Shown: piece by piece, positions 1 to 8,903 of the stretch | Layout: each line of letters opens with the position of its first letter | How positions within the stretch are numbered: the first letter of the stretch is position 1 | Source of the DNA: Sphingobacterium sp. UT-1RO-CII-1 | Lineage (GTDB): Bacteria > Bacteroidota > Bacteroidia > Sphingobacteriales > Sphingobacteriaceae | Assembly (NCBI RefSeq): GCF_026711005.1 | Contig: NZ_JAPPVJ010000008.1 | Location: forward strand, 99,802 to 163,801 | DNA: 64,000 nucleotides | Direction: 5' to 3' | Position numbers and translations under genes: made by a program | Notes under the pieces: model-generated | Seen by the model: only the letters and a program-made list of their open reading frames with translations | Database searches by the model: none | What the model was told of the DNA's origin: nothing

Positions 1-2415
1 TACTTTTTGCGACGACAGAATTTCGTGCTTATTGCCTGAAACTTTAGATAGTCCTTCATTTAGTTTATCTAACACTTGTTTGTCGGCGTCATCGCTTGTT
101 TCGTCCACTAAGAATGTTGTTGTTACACGAACTTGGTTGCTCCCTCCAAATGTTTTCACTTCTGTGCTCGAACCAAAAGCAGCATCTAAGTTCTCTCTAA
201 CTTCTTCTAAGTTTACTGCGTTTTCATAGGCAACAGTGAACGTACGGCCACCACGGAAATCAACACCTAAAGTAAAGCCTTTAGTCATGATAGAGCCTAT
301 AGAAATTACACAAGCAATGATAGAAATAACGTAAAACATTTTACGTTTTTTAATAAACTGGAAGTTTGCATTTTGTAAAGTTTTTGCTGACCAAGGGAAT
401 GAAACTGAAATTTTCATGTCCTTATCTAACATAAACTCAAAAATCAAACGAGAGATAAATATCGATGTAAATAGGGAGGTAGCAATACCTACCATTAATG
501 TCGTTGCAAAACCTAAGATTGGTCCGCTTCCGAAGAAGAATAATACCAGACCCACTAAGAAAGTAGTAATCTGTGAGTCTAAGATCGAAGGCATCGCATT
601 TTTATAACCATCTGCTATGGATTGGCGTGTAGATTTACCTAAAGCCATTTCTTCCCGTATACGTTCGTAAATCAGTACGTTTGCATCTACTGCAGTACCC
701 ATCGTCAAAACGATACCAGCAATACCCGGTAGGGTAAGAACAGCTCCTAGCGAAGCTAAAATACCCATTAAGAAGAATACGTTGAATATAACCGCAATAT
801 TAGCTGCAAAACCCGCACGGTTATAGTAAGCGATCATGAATAACATAACCACGACAATGCCTATTACAGCTGAGTTTACACCTGCATCAATAGCTGCTTG
901 CCCTAATGAAGGGCCTACAATTGCTTCTTCTACAATTTTAGCTGTAGTAGGTAAGCGACCCGCTTTTAAAACGTTGGCTAAATCTTTTGTATCTTCAATA
1001 GTAAAGCTTCCTGATATAGAAGAGTTACCGTTAGGAATCTCTTCGTTTACTGAAGGTGCTGAATATACGACACCATCCAATACAATAGCAATTGCATCTC
1101 TGTTTTGAGCAGCTTGCGCTGTTATTTTACGCCATTGACGTGCACCTTCGGAGTTCATCTCCATCGAGACAACGGGACGATTTTGTTCATCAAAGTTATC
1201 ACGTGCGTCAGTGATAAATTCACCGGTCATTACAGCACCGTTTTCAGTGCCAGATGTTTTGATCGCATATAACGATAAGAAGTTTGGCGATCTATGCTCT
1301 GGTTTTACAGCCCATAAAAACTTAAGATTGCCTGGTATATTGCTTTTTACTTCCGGACGGCTCAGGTATTGATTCACACGGGCAGTGTCTTTTAGATTAG
1401 CAATACCAACCATTGCACCTGGAGATAGGCTAGGTTGTCCATTTTCCGACATATACGTTGATGGATTCAACACACTGAAAAGTGGATTGCTAGCTGCTAA
1501 ATCATTTAAGTTTGTAGAAGCATCAGTTGTAGAATCTGATTTTGACGCACTTAAATTAGCTAATAAGTTTTCATCATTTTTACTGCTGTCTGCGGCAACA
1601 ACTGAAGTAGAATCTGTTGTTTTTGCGAGAGCTTCGGTCTTAATGCTGTTTGCTAAAATCGCGTTGATGTTTTCTAATAAAGGATAAACCTGGAAGTTAT
1701 CATGTGTTTCGTAGAACTCTAACTTGGCTGAACCCTGTAGAAGTTTACGAACACGGTCTTCGTCTGTAATACCCGGAAGTTCAATTAAGATACGGTTAGT
1801 ACCTTGCTGGATCTGAATATTAGGAGAGGCTACGCCAAATTTATCAATACGTGTACGTAATACTTTGTATGAGTTTTGTATCGCATTGTCAGCTTCGCGG
1901 TTAAGAAAACTACGAAGTTCTCCTTCCGAACTAGTTGCCTGTATCAAGGAAGAGTTGTCTTTGTTTGCGAAAAAACTTGCTAGTGGAGTTGTTGCTCCCG
2001 AAGCTTTATATTCGTCAATAAACAGTTCAACTAAACCTTTATTAACAGATTTATTTTTTTCCAATGCACTTTCAAGCGCTCCATTGAATTTTTCATCTTT
2101 CGTATTGCCAGCTAAATTCTGGATCAATTCGTCTAGTGAAATTTCCATAGTGACGTTCATTCCGCCTTTAAGATCCAGTCCTAAAGCAAGTTCGTAAGCC
2201 TTAGCTTCACGATATGTAAATTTAGCAATTCCTAAATTATACACTTCTTCACCTGCCATGGAGTCTAAATACGCTTTCTCCTTAGTTATATCGCCCTGTG
2301 CGTACTTGGCGGCATCTCGTTCTACTTTACGTGTAACAAATGTGAACGATAGGGAATAGAGGCATGCTATTGACACCACTACTACCAAAAATTTAATCAG
2401 CCCTTTACTCTGCAT
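1..2415 (-). CDS. secDF: SecDF fused protein translocase subunit (3' end outside window)
   Basis: Membrane part of the Sec machinery that uses the proton-motive force to help proteins leave the SecYEG channel. The first 805 codons are visible. They start with a hydrophobic helix (residues 4-25), carry the SecD motif GLDLKGG near residue 83 and run into the SecF half, where GVDFRGGR appears near residue 710. SecD and SecF are therefore one polypeptide, as is usual in Bacteroidota (about 1000 residues). The ATG at 2415 is chosen because it opens the signal-anchor helix and lies about 85 bases after a promoter-like box. The reading frame is open to the window edge and the C-terminus is missing only because of the cut. 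Confidence 0.95.
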   Translation of the reverse strand, partial: MQSKGLIKFLVVVVSIACLYSLSFTFVTRKVERDAAKYAQGDITKEKAYLDSMAGEEVYNLGIAKFTYREAKAYELALGLDLKGGMNVTMEISLDELIQNLAGNTKDEKFNGALESALEKNKSVNKGLVELFIDEYKASGATTPLASFFANKDNSSLIQATSSEGELRSFLNREADNAIQNSYKVLRTRIDKFGVASPNIQIQQGTNRILIELPGITDEDRVRKLLQGSAKLEFYETHDNFQVYPLLENINAILANSIKTEALAKTTDSTSVVAADSSKNDENLLANLSASKSDSTTDASTNLNDLAASNPLFSVLNPSTYMSENGQPSLSPGAMVGIANLKDTARVNQYLSRPEVKSNIPGNLKFLWAVKPEHRSPNFLSLYAIKTSGTENGAVMTGEFITDARDNFDEQNRPVVSMEMNSEGARQWRKITAQAAQNRDAIAIVLDGVVYSAPSVNEEIPNGNSSISGSFTIEDTKDLANVLKAGRLPTTAKIVEEAIVGPSLGQAAIDAGVNSAVIGIVVVMLFMIAYYNRAGFAANIAVIFNVFFLMGILASLGAVLTLPGIAGIVLTMGTAVDANVLIYERIREEMALGKSTRQSIADGYKNAMPSILDSQITTFLVGLVLFFFGSGPILGFATTLMVGIATSLFTSIFISRLIFEFMLDKDMKISVSFPWSAKTLQNANFQFIKKRKMFYVISIIACVISIGSIMTKGFTLGVDFRGGRTFTVAYENAVNLEEVRENLDAAFGSSTEVKTFGGSNQVRVTTTFLVDETSDDADKQVLDKLNEGLSKVSGNKHEILSSQKV

Positions 2416-2499
2416 TGTCTGTAATTCGTGTATTTAATATGATATAGTTTATATAATTTATTTCTCGATTTAACGCAATTAATACTTAGCCAAGAACCG

Positions 2500-2507
2500 C
2501 AAAGGTA
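2500..2507 (-). promoter_or_regulatory. secDF -7 box TACCTTTG
   Basis: On the minus strand the sequence TACCTTTG matches the Bacteroidota TAnnTTTG box. The -33 region 19 bp upstream is only T-rich, not a clean TTTG. It would give a leader of about 80 bases for secDF. Confidence 0.5.
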
Positions 2508-2706
2508 TGAATTTTTTGTAGAAAGAAAAGATTATTTGGCATATATCCAAATAAATATTTATAGGGAAAATGCGATTAAATGCCGTGATAAAGCGGTATA
2601 TGCTGTAATCGTGTATTGAGAAGGTTTCTAGTTTTCCTATTACGACAGGAAAACCTGTTCAGGTATGATGTATTAGGATGGTACAGATTCTAATGTTCCG
2701 TAATGC

Positions 2707-2743
2707 TAAAACGGTAGATTATACTTGATAATCTACCGTTTTA
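2707..2743 (-). terminator. Hairpin after the small barrel gene
   Basis: A perfect 16-bp stem (2707-2722 with 2728-2743) and a 5-base loop lie 31 bases after the stop of the gene ending at 2775. The stem ends in TTTTA on the minus strand, consistent with a factor-independent terminator. Confidence 0.75.
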
Positions 2744-2774
2744 ATGTGTTAAGCAGTAATGCTTTTATATGTTA

Positions 2775-3254
2775 TTAGTTTAATACATACTTTAGCCCTA
2801 AACTGAAACGACCACCTTTAAAGTTACTGTCATTTGTCAAGTTCCACCAAGGTTTCCAGTCGAAATGTACACCTAATGGTAATGTACTTATTTTATATTC
2901 TAATCCTGCTGCAGGTCTGATTGCAAAATATGTTTTATCTTTTGGTCCTTGATCCACAAAAGCAAGTTGAGGACCAATACCTACAAACCAATTTAAGCCT
3001 TGAGCATTAGGAACAGGTCTGTTATACGAATAATCTACTCCAATAACTGTGTGGTTGTCTCCAAAAAGTACTTGTGCATTACCAGCATTATTACCATTAA
3101 AAGCATGTTTTATTTGTGGACCCCATAAGGTTGGACCTGTACCCATATCAAAGGCTAAACCTATTGCTGTTTTGTAAGGTGCTTGTGCTTGTGTTTTTTC
3201 AACACCTATAGTGAAAAGGGCCGCAGCTAGGATAGGTAAAAATAATTTTTTCAT
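2775..3254 (-). CDS. Small outer-membrane beta-barrel protein
   Basis: A 159-residue protein with a clear Sec signal peptide (MKKLFLPILAAALFTIG, cleavage likely after TQAQA near residue 24). The mature part alternates polar and aromatic residues (WFVGIGPQLAF, YFAIRPAAGLEY, GVHFDWKPWW) and ends with GGRFSLGLKYVLN, typical of an eight-strand outer-membrane barrel. No enzyme motif is seen and the substrate or role is unknown. It stands alone between secDF and guaB with its own terminator. No good TAnnTTTG box was found in front of it. Confidence 0.75.
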   Translation of the reverse strand: MKKLFLPILAAALFTIGVEKTQAQAPYKTAIGLAFDMGTGPTLWGPQIKHAFNGNNAGNAQVLFGDNHTVIGVDYSYNRPVPNAQGLNWFVGIGPQLAFVDQGPKDKTYFAIRPAAGLEYKISTLPLGVHFDWKPWWNLTNDSNFKGGRFSLGLKYVLN

Positions 3255-3463
3255 GTTTGTTTTTTTATTATGTTCATTATATTACTGTACTATAGCAATA
3301 TCGGATGTCTTAAATCTAGTATATGAAAGCAAAAGTTTAGTTCAATACTTCGAATTTTAATTTCATCTATTGTATAGAATCGACATCTCGAGCAAATAGT
3401 TTGCCAAATATAAGCATACTGTTGATTTATTATTCATTTTCCGGGATAAAAAAGAATAACCTT

Positions 3464-3494
3464 TTTGAAAATTGTAGAGAATTTTGTACTTTTG
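3464..3494 (+). promoter_or_regulatory. guaB promoter, TTTG-N19-TACTTTTG
   Basis: TTTG at 3464-3467 and TACTTTTG at 3487-3494 are separated by exactly 19 bp, a full match to the Bacteroidota primary sigma-factor consensus. The guaB ATG follows 35 bases later, which also argues against the longer upstream reading frame being the true start. Confidence 0.85.
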
Positions 3495-3529
3495 TCTCGC
3501 ATAAAGAAACTTCAAAGATATTTCGCCAT

Positions 3530-5005
3530 ATGCAATTAGATCCACAAAAATTTGTAGCTGAAGGTTTAACATACGATGATGTATTGTTAATACCAGCTTA
3601 CTCGGAAATCTTACCTCGTGATGTTGATACGAGCACTCGATTAACAAAGAAAATCAGATTAAATATACCCTTAGTTTCTGCGGCAATGGATACAGTAACC
3701 GGAGCCGATTTAGCTATTGCTATTGCACAGGCGGGTGGTATAGGAATGTTGCATAAAAATATGTCTATCGAAGCTCAGGCGGCAGAAGTACGTAAAGTTA
3801 AACGTTCTGAAAGCGGAATGATCCAAGATCCTGTTACTTTATTAGAGAACGCTACAGTTGGCGATGCTTTCAAGATAATGAAAGAACATAAAATCGGCGG
3901 AATTCCGATTACAGCTGTTGACGGGCGTTTAGTAGGTATTGTCACCAATCGTGATCTTCGTTTTCAGAAGGATATGAGCAAGCCTATTAATGAGCTGATG
4001 ACGAAAACTAATCTAGTTGTTGCTCCTGAAGGTACTAATTTAATACAGGCAGAAGAGATACTACAGAATCAAAAAATAGAGAAGTTGCCTGTAGTTGATA
4101 GTGCCGGATACTTGAAAGGGCTAATTACTTTTAAAGATATTCAAAAATATAGACACTATCCTAACGCTGCAAAAGACGAGCATGGGCGTCTTCTAGTAGG
4201 CGCTGCTGTTGGTGTTACGGCCGACACTTTGGAGCGTGTAGAAGCTTTAGTTGCAGCTGGTGTGGATGTGGTAACGATAGATACAGCACATGGACATTCA
4301 AAAGGAGTGGTTGATAAGTTGAAACAAGTAAAAACAGCTTTTCCCGAACTTCAGGTAGTTGTTGGTAATATTGCAACAGGTGCTGCAGCCAAACATTTAG
4401 CAGATGCCGGAGCTGATGCTGTTAAGGTAGGTATAGGGCCTGGATCTATTTGTACTACTCGTATTATAGCAGGGGTTGGCGTGCCACAGCTTTATGCGGT
4501 TTATGAAGTTGCAAAAGCACTTAAAGGAACTGGCGTGCCTCTAATTGCAGATGGTGGTATTAAACAGACGGGGGACATCGCAAAAGCGATAGCTGCAGGT
4601 GCAGATACGGTTATGGCCGGATCTTTATTTGCAGGTGTTGAGGAAGCGCCCGGCGAAACGATCATCTATGAAGGACGTAAGTTTAAATCATACCGTGGGA
4701 TGGGCTCTTTAGAAGCCATGCAAAAAGGTTCTAAAGATCGTTACTTTCAGGATGTTGAAGATGATATTAAAAAATTAGTACCCGAAGGTATTGTTGGACG
4801 CGTACCTTATAAAGGGACATTGGCTGAGGTTGTATATCAGTATGTGGGTGGCCTGAAGGCATCCATGGGCTATTGTGGTGCGGCAACAATAGAGCGTTTA
4901 AAAGAAGCGCAATTTGTACGGATTACTGGAGCTGGTTTACGGGAGTCACATCCACATAATATTTCCATTACGAAAGAAGCACCCAATTACAATAGTAGAG
5001 GTTAA
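3530..5005 (+). CDS. guaB: Inosine-5'-monophosphate dehydrogenase
   Basis: Oxidises IMP to XMP with NAD+, the first committed step of GMP synthesis, in the cytosol. The 491-residue protein has the normal family length. It contains the TIM barrel interrupted by two CBS domains (about residues 95-215), the catalytic loop GPGSICTTR with Cys308, the GGIKQTGDIAKA phosphate-binding segment and the GMGSLEAM flap region. The frame is open for 43 codons upstream, but the ATG at 3530 is preferred because family members begin at this point (DPQKFVAEGLTYDD) and a consensus promoter lies between the two starts. It appears to be monocistronic. Confidence 0.97.
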   Translation: MQLDPQKFVAEGLTYDDVLLIPAYSEILPRDVDTSTRLTKKIRLNIPLVSAAMDTVTGADLAIAIAQAGGIGMLHKNMSIEAQAAEVRKVKRSESGMIQDPVTLLENATVGDAFKIMKEHKIGGIPITAVDGRLVGIVTNRDLRFQKDMSKPINELMTKTNLVVAPEGTNLIQAEEILQNQKIEKLPVVDSAGYLKGLITFKDIQKYRHYPNAAKDEHGRLLVGAAVGVTADTLERVEALVAAGVDVVTIDTAHGHSKGVVDKLKQVKTAFPELQVVVGNIATGAAAKHLADAGADAVKVGIGPGSICTTRIIAGVGVPQLYAVYEVAKALKGTGVPLIADGGIKQTGDIAKAIAAGADTVMAGSLFAGVEEAPGETIIYEGRKFKSYRGMGSLEAMQKGSKDRYFQDVEDDIKKLVPEGIVGRVPYKGTLAEVVYQYVGGLKASMGYCGAATIERLKEAQFVRITGAGLRESHPHNISITKEAPNYNSRG

Positions 5006-5106
5006 TTAATAGGCCTTGCGTTTAAAGGAGAGGGTTTGAATAATTATTCTTTTTTTGTTATATTGCTGATTCAAAGTTCAATAATAAACAAAAAAAATAT
5101 TTCAAT

Positions 5107-5232
5107 ATGGGAAAAGGGGATAAAAAGACACGTAAAGGCAAGATTTTTTTAGGTTCGCATGGCAAAAAGAGGCCAAAAAATGGACCGAGAAAAACAAATC
5201 TAAAAAAAGAAGAAGTAAAAGAGGGAGCATAA
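5107..5232 (+). CDS. Small ribosomal protein bTHX
   Basis: A 41-residue, very basic protein beginning MGKGDKKTRKGKIFLGSHGKK. This is the Bacteroidota version of the Thx peptide that sits in the head of the 30S subunit; the GKGDKK...RGKI/KGKI...G pattern is characteristic. It is short enough to be missed by automatic callers. The stop codon lies inside the loop of a terminator hairpin, so gene and terminator overlap. Confidence 0.88.
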   Translation: MGKGDKKTRKGKIFLGSHGKKRPKNGPRKTNLKKEEVKEGA

Positions 5233-5245
5233 GCTCCCTTTTTTT
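5223..5245 (+). terminator. Terminator overlapping the bTHX stop codon
   Basis: GGGAGC (5223-5228) pairs with GCTCCC (5233-5238) across a 4-base loop and is followed by seven T. The loop contains the TAA stop codon of the bTHX gene. Confidence 0.9.
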
Positions 5246-5417
5246 GGCTTATGTAAAACCTGTCGTTGAATAAATTTTAAGAAAAAAGGAGAAACAGGCT
5301 TTACTATTATTAAAGCTAATATATTTAGCTTTTGGTTTGTTTTTTATTGAATCAAAAACTACCTTTATTAAAAATTGGCAAAGGCCGTATTATTTAAATA
5401 AATTAAAAAGTAAAGGT

Positions 5418-5876
5418 ATGATAAAAGGTTTTAAGCTTATCGGTATAGAAGTGCGGACAACAAATCTAAATAATCAGGCAGCGAACGACTTAGGCAACCT
5501 TTGGGCCAAGTTTTTAAGTGAAAATTTATTAGAATGTATTCCTAATAAACTTTCTGATGAAATTCTGGCTATTTATACAGATTATGAGAGCGATTACAAG
5601 GGCGCTTATGCAGCTATTTTGGGCGTGCGTGTTTCTAGTCTTGCGCTAGTCCCGGAAGGATTGATTGGGCGGGAGTTTCCACAAGATAATTTCTTGAAAT
5701 TTACAGCAAAAGGAGTAATGCCCAATGCAGTGGTGGAAAGTTGGATTCATATTTGGGAGCAGGATAAAGAATTAAATAGAAAATATAGCTATGATTTTGA
5801 ACTGTATGGAGAGCGGTCCCAGCAAGGGGACAGTTCAGAAGTAGATATTTATATTGCTACATTACCCTTTTCCTAA
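5418..5876 (+). CDS. GyrI-like / AraC-type effector-binding domain protein
   Basis: A 152-residue single-domain protein resembling the GyrI-like small-molecule-binding fold (two SHS2 modules). Visible pieces are KLIGIEVRTTN, LWAKFL, the YESDYKGAYAAILGVRV strand-helix-strand, FTAKG, and VVESWIHIWEQ, followed by FELYGER and a final DIYIATLP strand. There is no DNA-binding domain, so it is a stand-alone ligand binder, perhaps a drug-binding or regulatory accessory protein. The ATG at 5418 (after TAAAGG) is chosen over the upstream one at 5337 because the homologous domain begins there. Confidence 0.75.
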   Translation: MIKGFKLIGIEVRTTNLNNQAANDLGNLWAKFLSENLLECIPNKLSDEILAIYTDYESDYKGAYAAILGVRVSSLALVPEGLIGREFPQDNFLKFTAKGVMPNAVVESWIHIWEQDKELNRKYSYDFELYGERSQQGDSSEVDIYIATLPFS

Positions 5877-5926
5877 ACTTTGTTAGTTGCAACAGTCATT
5901 AGGTTAAAAAATCAATCTTAACATAT

Positions 5927-7372
5927 TTATACAATTGGTTTATTGATCAATGCCTTAGCAAGGCTACCAAGCTCTTTTAATTTTAACTCTAGCTTGTCAT
6001 TCCATGGTAAGCCTATACAAAGGCGCATACAATTGTCAAATTGATTTTGCAGCGTAAATATTCTACCTGGCGATATACTGATTTTTCTTTTAAGTGCATA
6101 ATCGTAAAGTACCCTCGTATCTATTTCTCCAACAAACTCTACCCAAAGCGATAAGCCTCCCTGTGGACGACTTATTTTAGTACCTGCTGGAAAGTATAGT
6201 GCTATAGCTTCACTATATTTTTGATAGTTATTTTGCAAAGTTTTACGCAGATATCGCAGGTGTTTTTCGTACTTACCGGTCATTAAAAAATTACCTACAG
6301 CTTCGTTAATAATTGAAGTCGATGATAGGGAGTGTATAAGTTTTAGTTTAAGTATTTCTTTTTTGTATTTTCCTGGGGCTATCCAACCTACACGATATCC
6401 GGGGGCCAATGTTTTTGATATAGAGCCGCACCATAAGACATTTCCTTCGGTGTCGAATGATTTGCAGCATTTTGGCCGTTTAGTATCAAAATACAGTTCG
6501 CCATAGGTATCGTCTTCTATTAACGGAATGTTATTCTTTGCTAATAGTCCAACGAATTGCTGCTTCTTCTCATCAGGCATACAATACCCCAAAGGGGTGT
6601 TAAAGTTAGGAACTAATATGCAGGTATCTATTTGATGAATAACTTTTTTAAAAGCCACAATATCTAGGCCTGTTATTGGATGAGTTGCCAGTTCTAAAAC
6701 CCGTAAGCCTAAACTAGTCGCCAGCTGGAGAATACCGGGGTAGGACGGGCTTTCGATACCAATAGTATCTCCGGGTTTCGTTACCGCCATTAAACATAGT
6801 GTTAAAGCATGCATGCAGCCACTTGTTGTAATTATTTCATTATCTGTAAGATTTCCTTCCCATGTTAAAGATCGTGCTGCGATCATTCTTCGCAGCTTAA
6901 GATTGCCTTGTATTGGCTCGTATTCGGTACCTCCGTCATGTAAACTTTTTGTAGCCCGTATAATTTCTTTCTTTAGTTTAGATAAAGGCAATAGATTTCC
7001 TGAAGGCACACCGAGAGAGAATAAGGTTAAATCTTCACGCCCCATGGTTGAATATACAGCATTCATTAATTCGTCGGGCTCTTTATTATTTGCAATAGGT
7101 ACGGGTTGGCTTGCTGTAGGCAACGGTAATTTAAATGAGGTCAGTGAACTCACAAAGTAGCCTGATTTAGGTTTGGAGTGTACGAGAGATTGCGATTCCA
7201 ATTCGAGAAAAACTCTTTTTGCAGTATTGATACTTATACCATGTTCTTTGCTAAGGTTTCGTATAGATATAAGTTTTTCACCAGTTTTCAGTACGCCCGA
7301 TTTTATTTTATCAGCTATATTATCTGCGAATTCGTTGTATAGAAAGTCTTTCTTCATGATCAGTTCATACAA
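5927..7372 (-). CDS. MocR/PdxR-family transcriptional regulator (GntR HTH + aminotransferase fold)
   Basis: A 481-residue fusion of a GntR winged helix (about residues 6-75) and a fold-type I aminotransferase domain (about 110-470). The PLP-binding lysine is recognisable in SISKTLAPGYRVGW near residue 320, with the upstream NFNTPLGYCMP and EDDTYGEL segments. Such proteins bind PLP or an amino-acid adduct and regulate a neighbouring gene. Here it diverges from an EamA exporter with about 100 bp between them, and repeats in that gap look like an operator. An in-frame ATG at 7357 is an alternative start. Whether it has any transaminase activity cannot be told from sequence. Confidence 0.88.
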   Translation of the reverse strand: MYELIMKKDFLYNEFADNIADKIKSGVLKTGEKLISIRNLSKEHGISINTAKRVFLELESQSLVHSKPKSGYFVSSLTSFKLPLPTASQPVPIANNKEPDELMNAVYSTMGREDLTLFSLGVPSGNLLPLSKLKKEIIRATKSLHDGGTEYEPIQGNLKLRRMIAARSLTWEGNLTDNEIITTSGCMHALTLCLMAVTKPGDTIGIESPSYPGILQLATSLGLRVLELATHPITGLDIVAFKKVIHQIDTCILVPNFNTPLGYCMPDEKKQQFVGLLAKNNIPLIEDDTYGELYFDTKRPKCCKSFDTEGNVLWCGSISKTLAPGYRVGWIAPGKYKKEILKLKLIHSLSSTSIINEAVGNFLMTGKYEKHLRYLRKTLQNNYQKYSEAIALYFPAGTKISRPQGGLSLWVEFVGEIDTRVLYDYALKRKISISPGRIFTLQNQFDNCMRLCIGLPWNDKLELKLKELGSLAKALINKPIV

Positions 7373-7400
7373 ATATATCTGTGTCCATCTAAATTGCCAA

Positions 7401-7452
7401 AACTGTGACTGTATTCATTGATGTTGTTTACTGATTTTTGCTCTATACAGTT
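7401..7452. promoter_or_regulatory. Candidate MocR operator: direct and inverted ACTGT repeats
   Basis: ACTGT occurs twice in direct orientation (7402-7406 and 7408-7412). The 7-mer ACTGTAT (7408-7414) recurs inverted as ATACAGT (7445-7451). The sites flank the gap between the divergent regulator and the exporter. Operators made of direct plus inverted repeats are known for MocR proteins; the assignment here is inferred from position and symmetry. Confidence 0.45.
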
Positions 7453-7470
7453 AAGAAAATTTTAAATGAC

Positions 7471-8337
7471 ATGAAAGAAAATTCATCCCAGGGTTGGGTT
7501 AATGGTGGTATCGGAGTGCTGCTATTTAGTGGTTCTTTGCCCGCAACAAGGGTCGCTGTTATGGAATTAAGCCCTCTTTTTTTAACAGTAGCTCGGGCTA
7601 GTGTTGCAGGTATATGTGCATTTCTTGTTTTGCTATGGTTTAAGAAAGAGTTTCCTAGTCGTAAACAAATACCTTCTTTAGTTATTATTGCTTTGGGCGT
7701 GGTCGTTGGTTTTCCTTTGTTAAGTGCCTTTGCTCTCGAATATATTACTTCAGCACGTTCTATTGTGATTCTGGCTATGCTACCTGTTTCCACGGCTGTC
7801 TTTGCCGTATGGCGTAGTGGAGAACGTCCTTCGCCTATATTTTGGTTTTTCTCTCTCTTGGGCAGTGTTTTAGTCATGGGCTACGCATTTACGCAGGGTT
7901 TCGACGGCTCACTTCAGGGCGATTTGTTTATGCTTCTGGCTGTCCTGCTATGTGGGTTAGGTTATGCTGAGGGAGCAAAATTATCTAAATCTTTAGGTGG
8001 GTGGCAAGTAATTTCATGGGCATTAATTATTTCATTACCGCTTATGTTGCCGCTCATGTTTTTATACCAACCTAGTTCCTTCGGGTTGATTAGTTTTAAA
8101 GCCTGGTTTAGTTTAGGTTATGTTTCGCTATTCAGTATGTTTATAGGTTTTATTTTTTGGTACAAGGGCTTGGCGCAAGGTGGTACAGCAACCGTTGGAC
8201 AGCTTCAGTTATTACAGCCTTTATTAGCTTTAGGTTTAGCAGCCTTACTTTTGAAGGAGGATGTAAGTTATGGAATGCTTATAGTTACTTTCTTTGTAAT
8301 TTTGTGTGTTGTAGGAACAAAGAAGTTTGTAAAGTAA
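7471..8337 (+). CDS. EamA/DMT-family transporter
   Basis: A 288-residue inner-membrane protein with about ten hydrophobic helices arranged as two EamA repeats. The first repeat starts at GGIGVLLFSGSLPATRVAV and the second near GDLFMLLAVLLCGLGYAEG. This family exports or imports metabolites such as amino acids and drugs. The ATG at 7471 (MKENSSQGW) is preferred to the TTG at 7438. Divergence from a MocR regulator suggests that its substrate is an amino acid or vitamin B6-linked compound sensed by that regulator, which is an inference only. Confidence 0.88.
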   Translation: MKENSSQGWVNGGIGVLLFSGSLPATRVAVMELSPLFLTVARASVAGICAFLVLLWFKKEFPSRKQIPSLVIIALGVVVGFPLLSAFALEYITSARSIVILAMLPVSTAVFAVWRSGERPSPIFWFFSLLGSVLVMGYAFTQGFDGSLQGDLFMLLAVLLCGLGYAEGAKLSKSLGGWQVISWALIISLPLMLPLMFLYQPSSFGLISFKAWFSLGYVSLFSMFIGFIFWYKGLAQGGTATVGQLQLLQPLLALGLAALLLKEDVSYGMLIVTFFVILCVVGTKKFVK

Positions 8338-8355
8338 TATAAGGGGTTTAAACCA

Positions 8356-8814
8356 ATGTATAATATAGAAAAAGAAATGCTTGTAAAAGCTTTTGATGAA
8401 TTGACTACTAAAGAGCTTTATACTATTTTACGTTTACGAAGTGAGGTTTTTGTTGTTGAGCAAAGTTGTATATACCTCGATCTTGATAATAAAGATCAAC
8501 AAAGTCATCATGTACTCCTTTATAAGAACAGTCATTTGGTCGCTTATAGCCGTGTGTTGCCTGCCGGCCTGTCTTATAAAGAAGTATCCTTCGGCAGGGT
8601 TTTAGTCCAAGCGGATTATAGGGGGGAAGGTTGGGGGAAAATAATTATTGAAGCATCTATACAGGCTGTTTATCGAATTTATGGACATGTACCCATTAAG
8701 ATAGGAGCGCAGTGTCATTTGAGAAACTTATACGAAACCTTTGGTTTTGTAGCCCATGGAGAGCGTTATGATGAAGATGGTATTACACATATTGATATGT
8801 ATAAAGCAGATTGA
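8356..8814 (+). CDS. ElaA-like GNAT N-acetyltransferase
   Basis: A 152-residue member of the GNAT superfamily, close to the ElaA subgroup: LYTILRLRSEVFVVEQSCIYLDLDNKD, then the acetyl-CoA-binding loop RGEGWGKIIIE and the C-terminal IGAQCHLRNLYETFGFVAHGERYDEDGITHIDM. It should transfer an acetyl group from acetyl-CoA to an unknown amine. It follows the EamA gene by 18 bp on the same strand and may be co-transcribed. An ATG at 8377 is a possible alternative start. Confidence 0.85.
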   Translation: MYNIEKEMLVKAFDELTTKELYTILRLRSEVFVVEQSCIYLDLDNKDQQSHHVLLYKNSHLVAYSRVLPAGLSYKEVSFGRVLVQADYRGEGWGKIIIEASIQAVYRIYGHVPIKIGAQCHLRNLYETFGFVAHGERYDEDGITHIDMYKAD

Positions 8815-8869
8815 TATATGATTTTGCGCTAATATGACAAAGTGAACATAGAGGGCTATAACAAACTAG

Positions 8870-8877
8870 TATATTTG
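8870..8877 (+). promoter_or_regulatory. -7 box TATATTTG ahead of the AraC gene
   Basis: TATATTTG fits TAnnTTTG and lies 26 bases before the start codon. No good TTTG is found at the expected -33 distance, so this may be an activator-dependent or weak promoter. Confidence 0.4.
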
Positions 8878-8903
8878 ACAGTGATGGTGAAGTTTAGGAA
8901 ATT

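Larger units (their letters stand above)
2416..2774. other. Intergenic region between secDF and the small barrel gene
   Basis: It holds the leader and promoter box of secDF on the right-to-left strand and, at 2707-2743, the hairpin that ends the upstream gene. I see no open frame, RNA gene or repeat in the remainder. Confidence 0.6.

Noticed and set aside
3401..3529. Upstream extension of guaB by 43 codons
   Set aside because: Family members start at the ATG at 3530 and a consensus promoter lies within the extension.
3363..3647. Minus-strand frame of 94 codons overlapping the start of guaB
   Set aside because: It lies antisense over the guaB promoter and N-terminus, has no family resemblance and has a composition unlike neighbouring proteins.
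7443..7877. Minus-strand frame of 144 codons over the EamA gene
   Set aside because: An antisense shadow of a well-supported membrane protein gene; the product is low in coherent structure.
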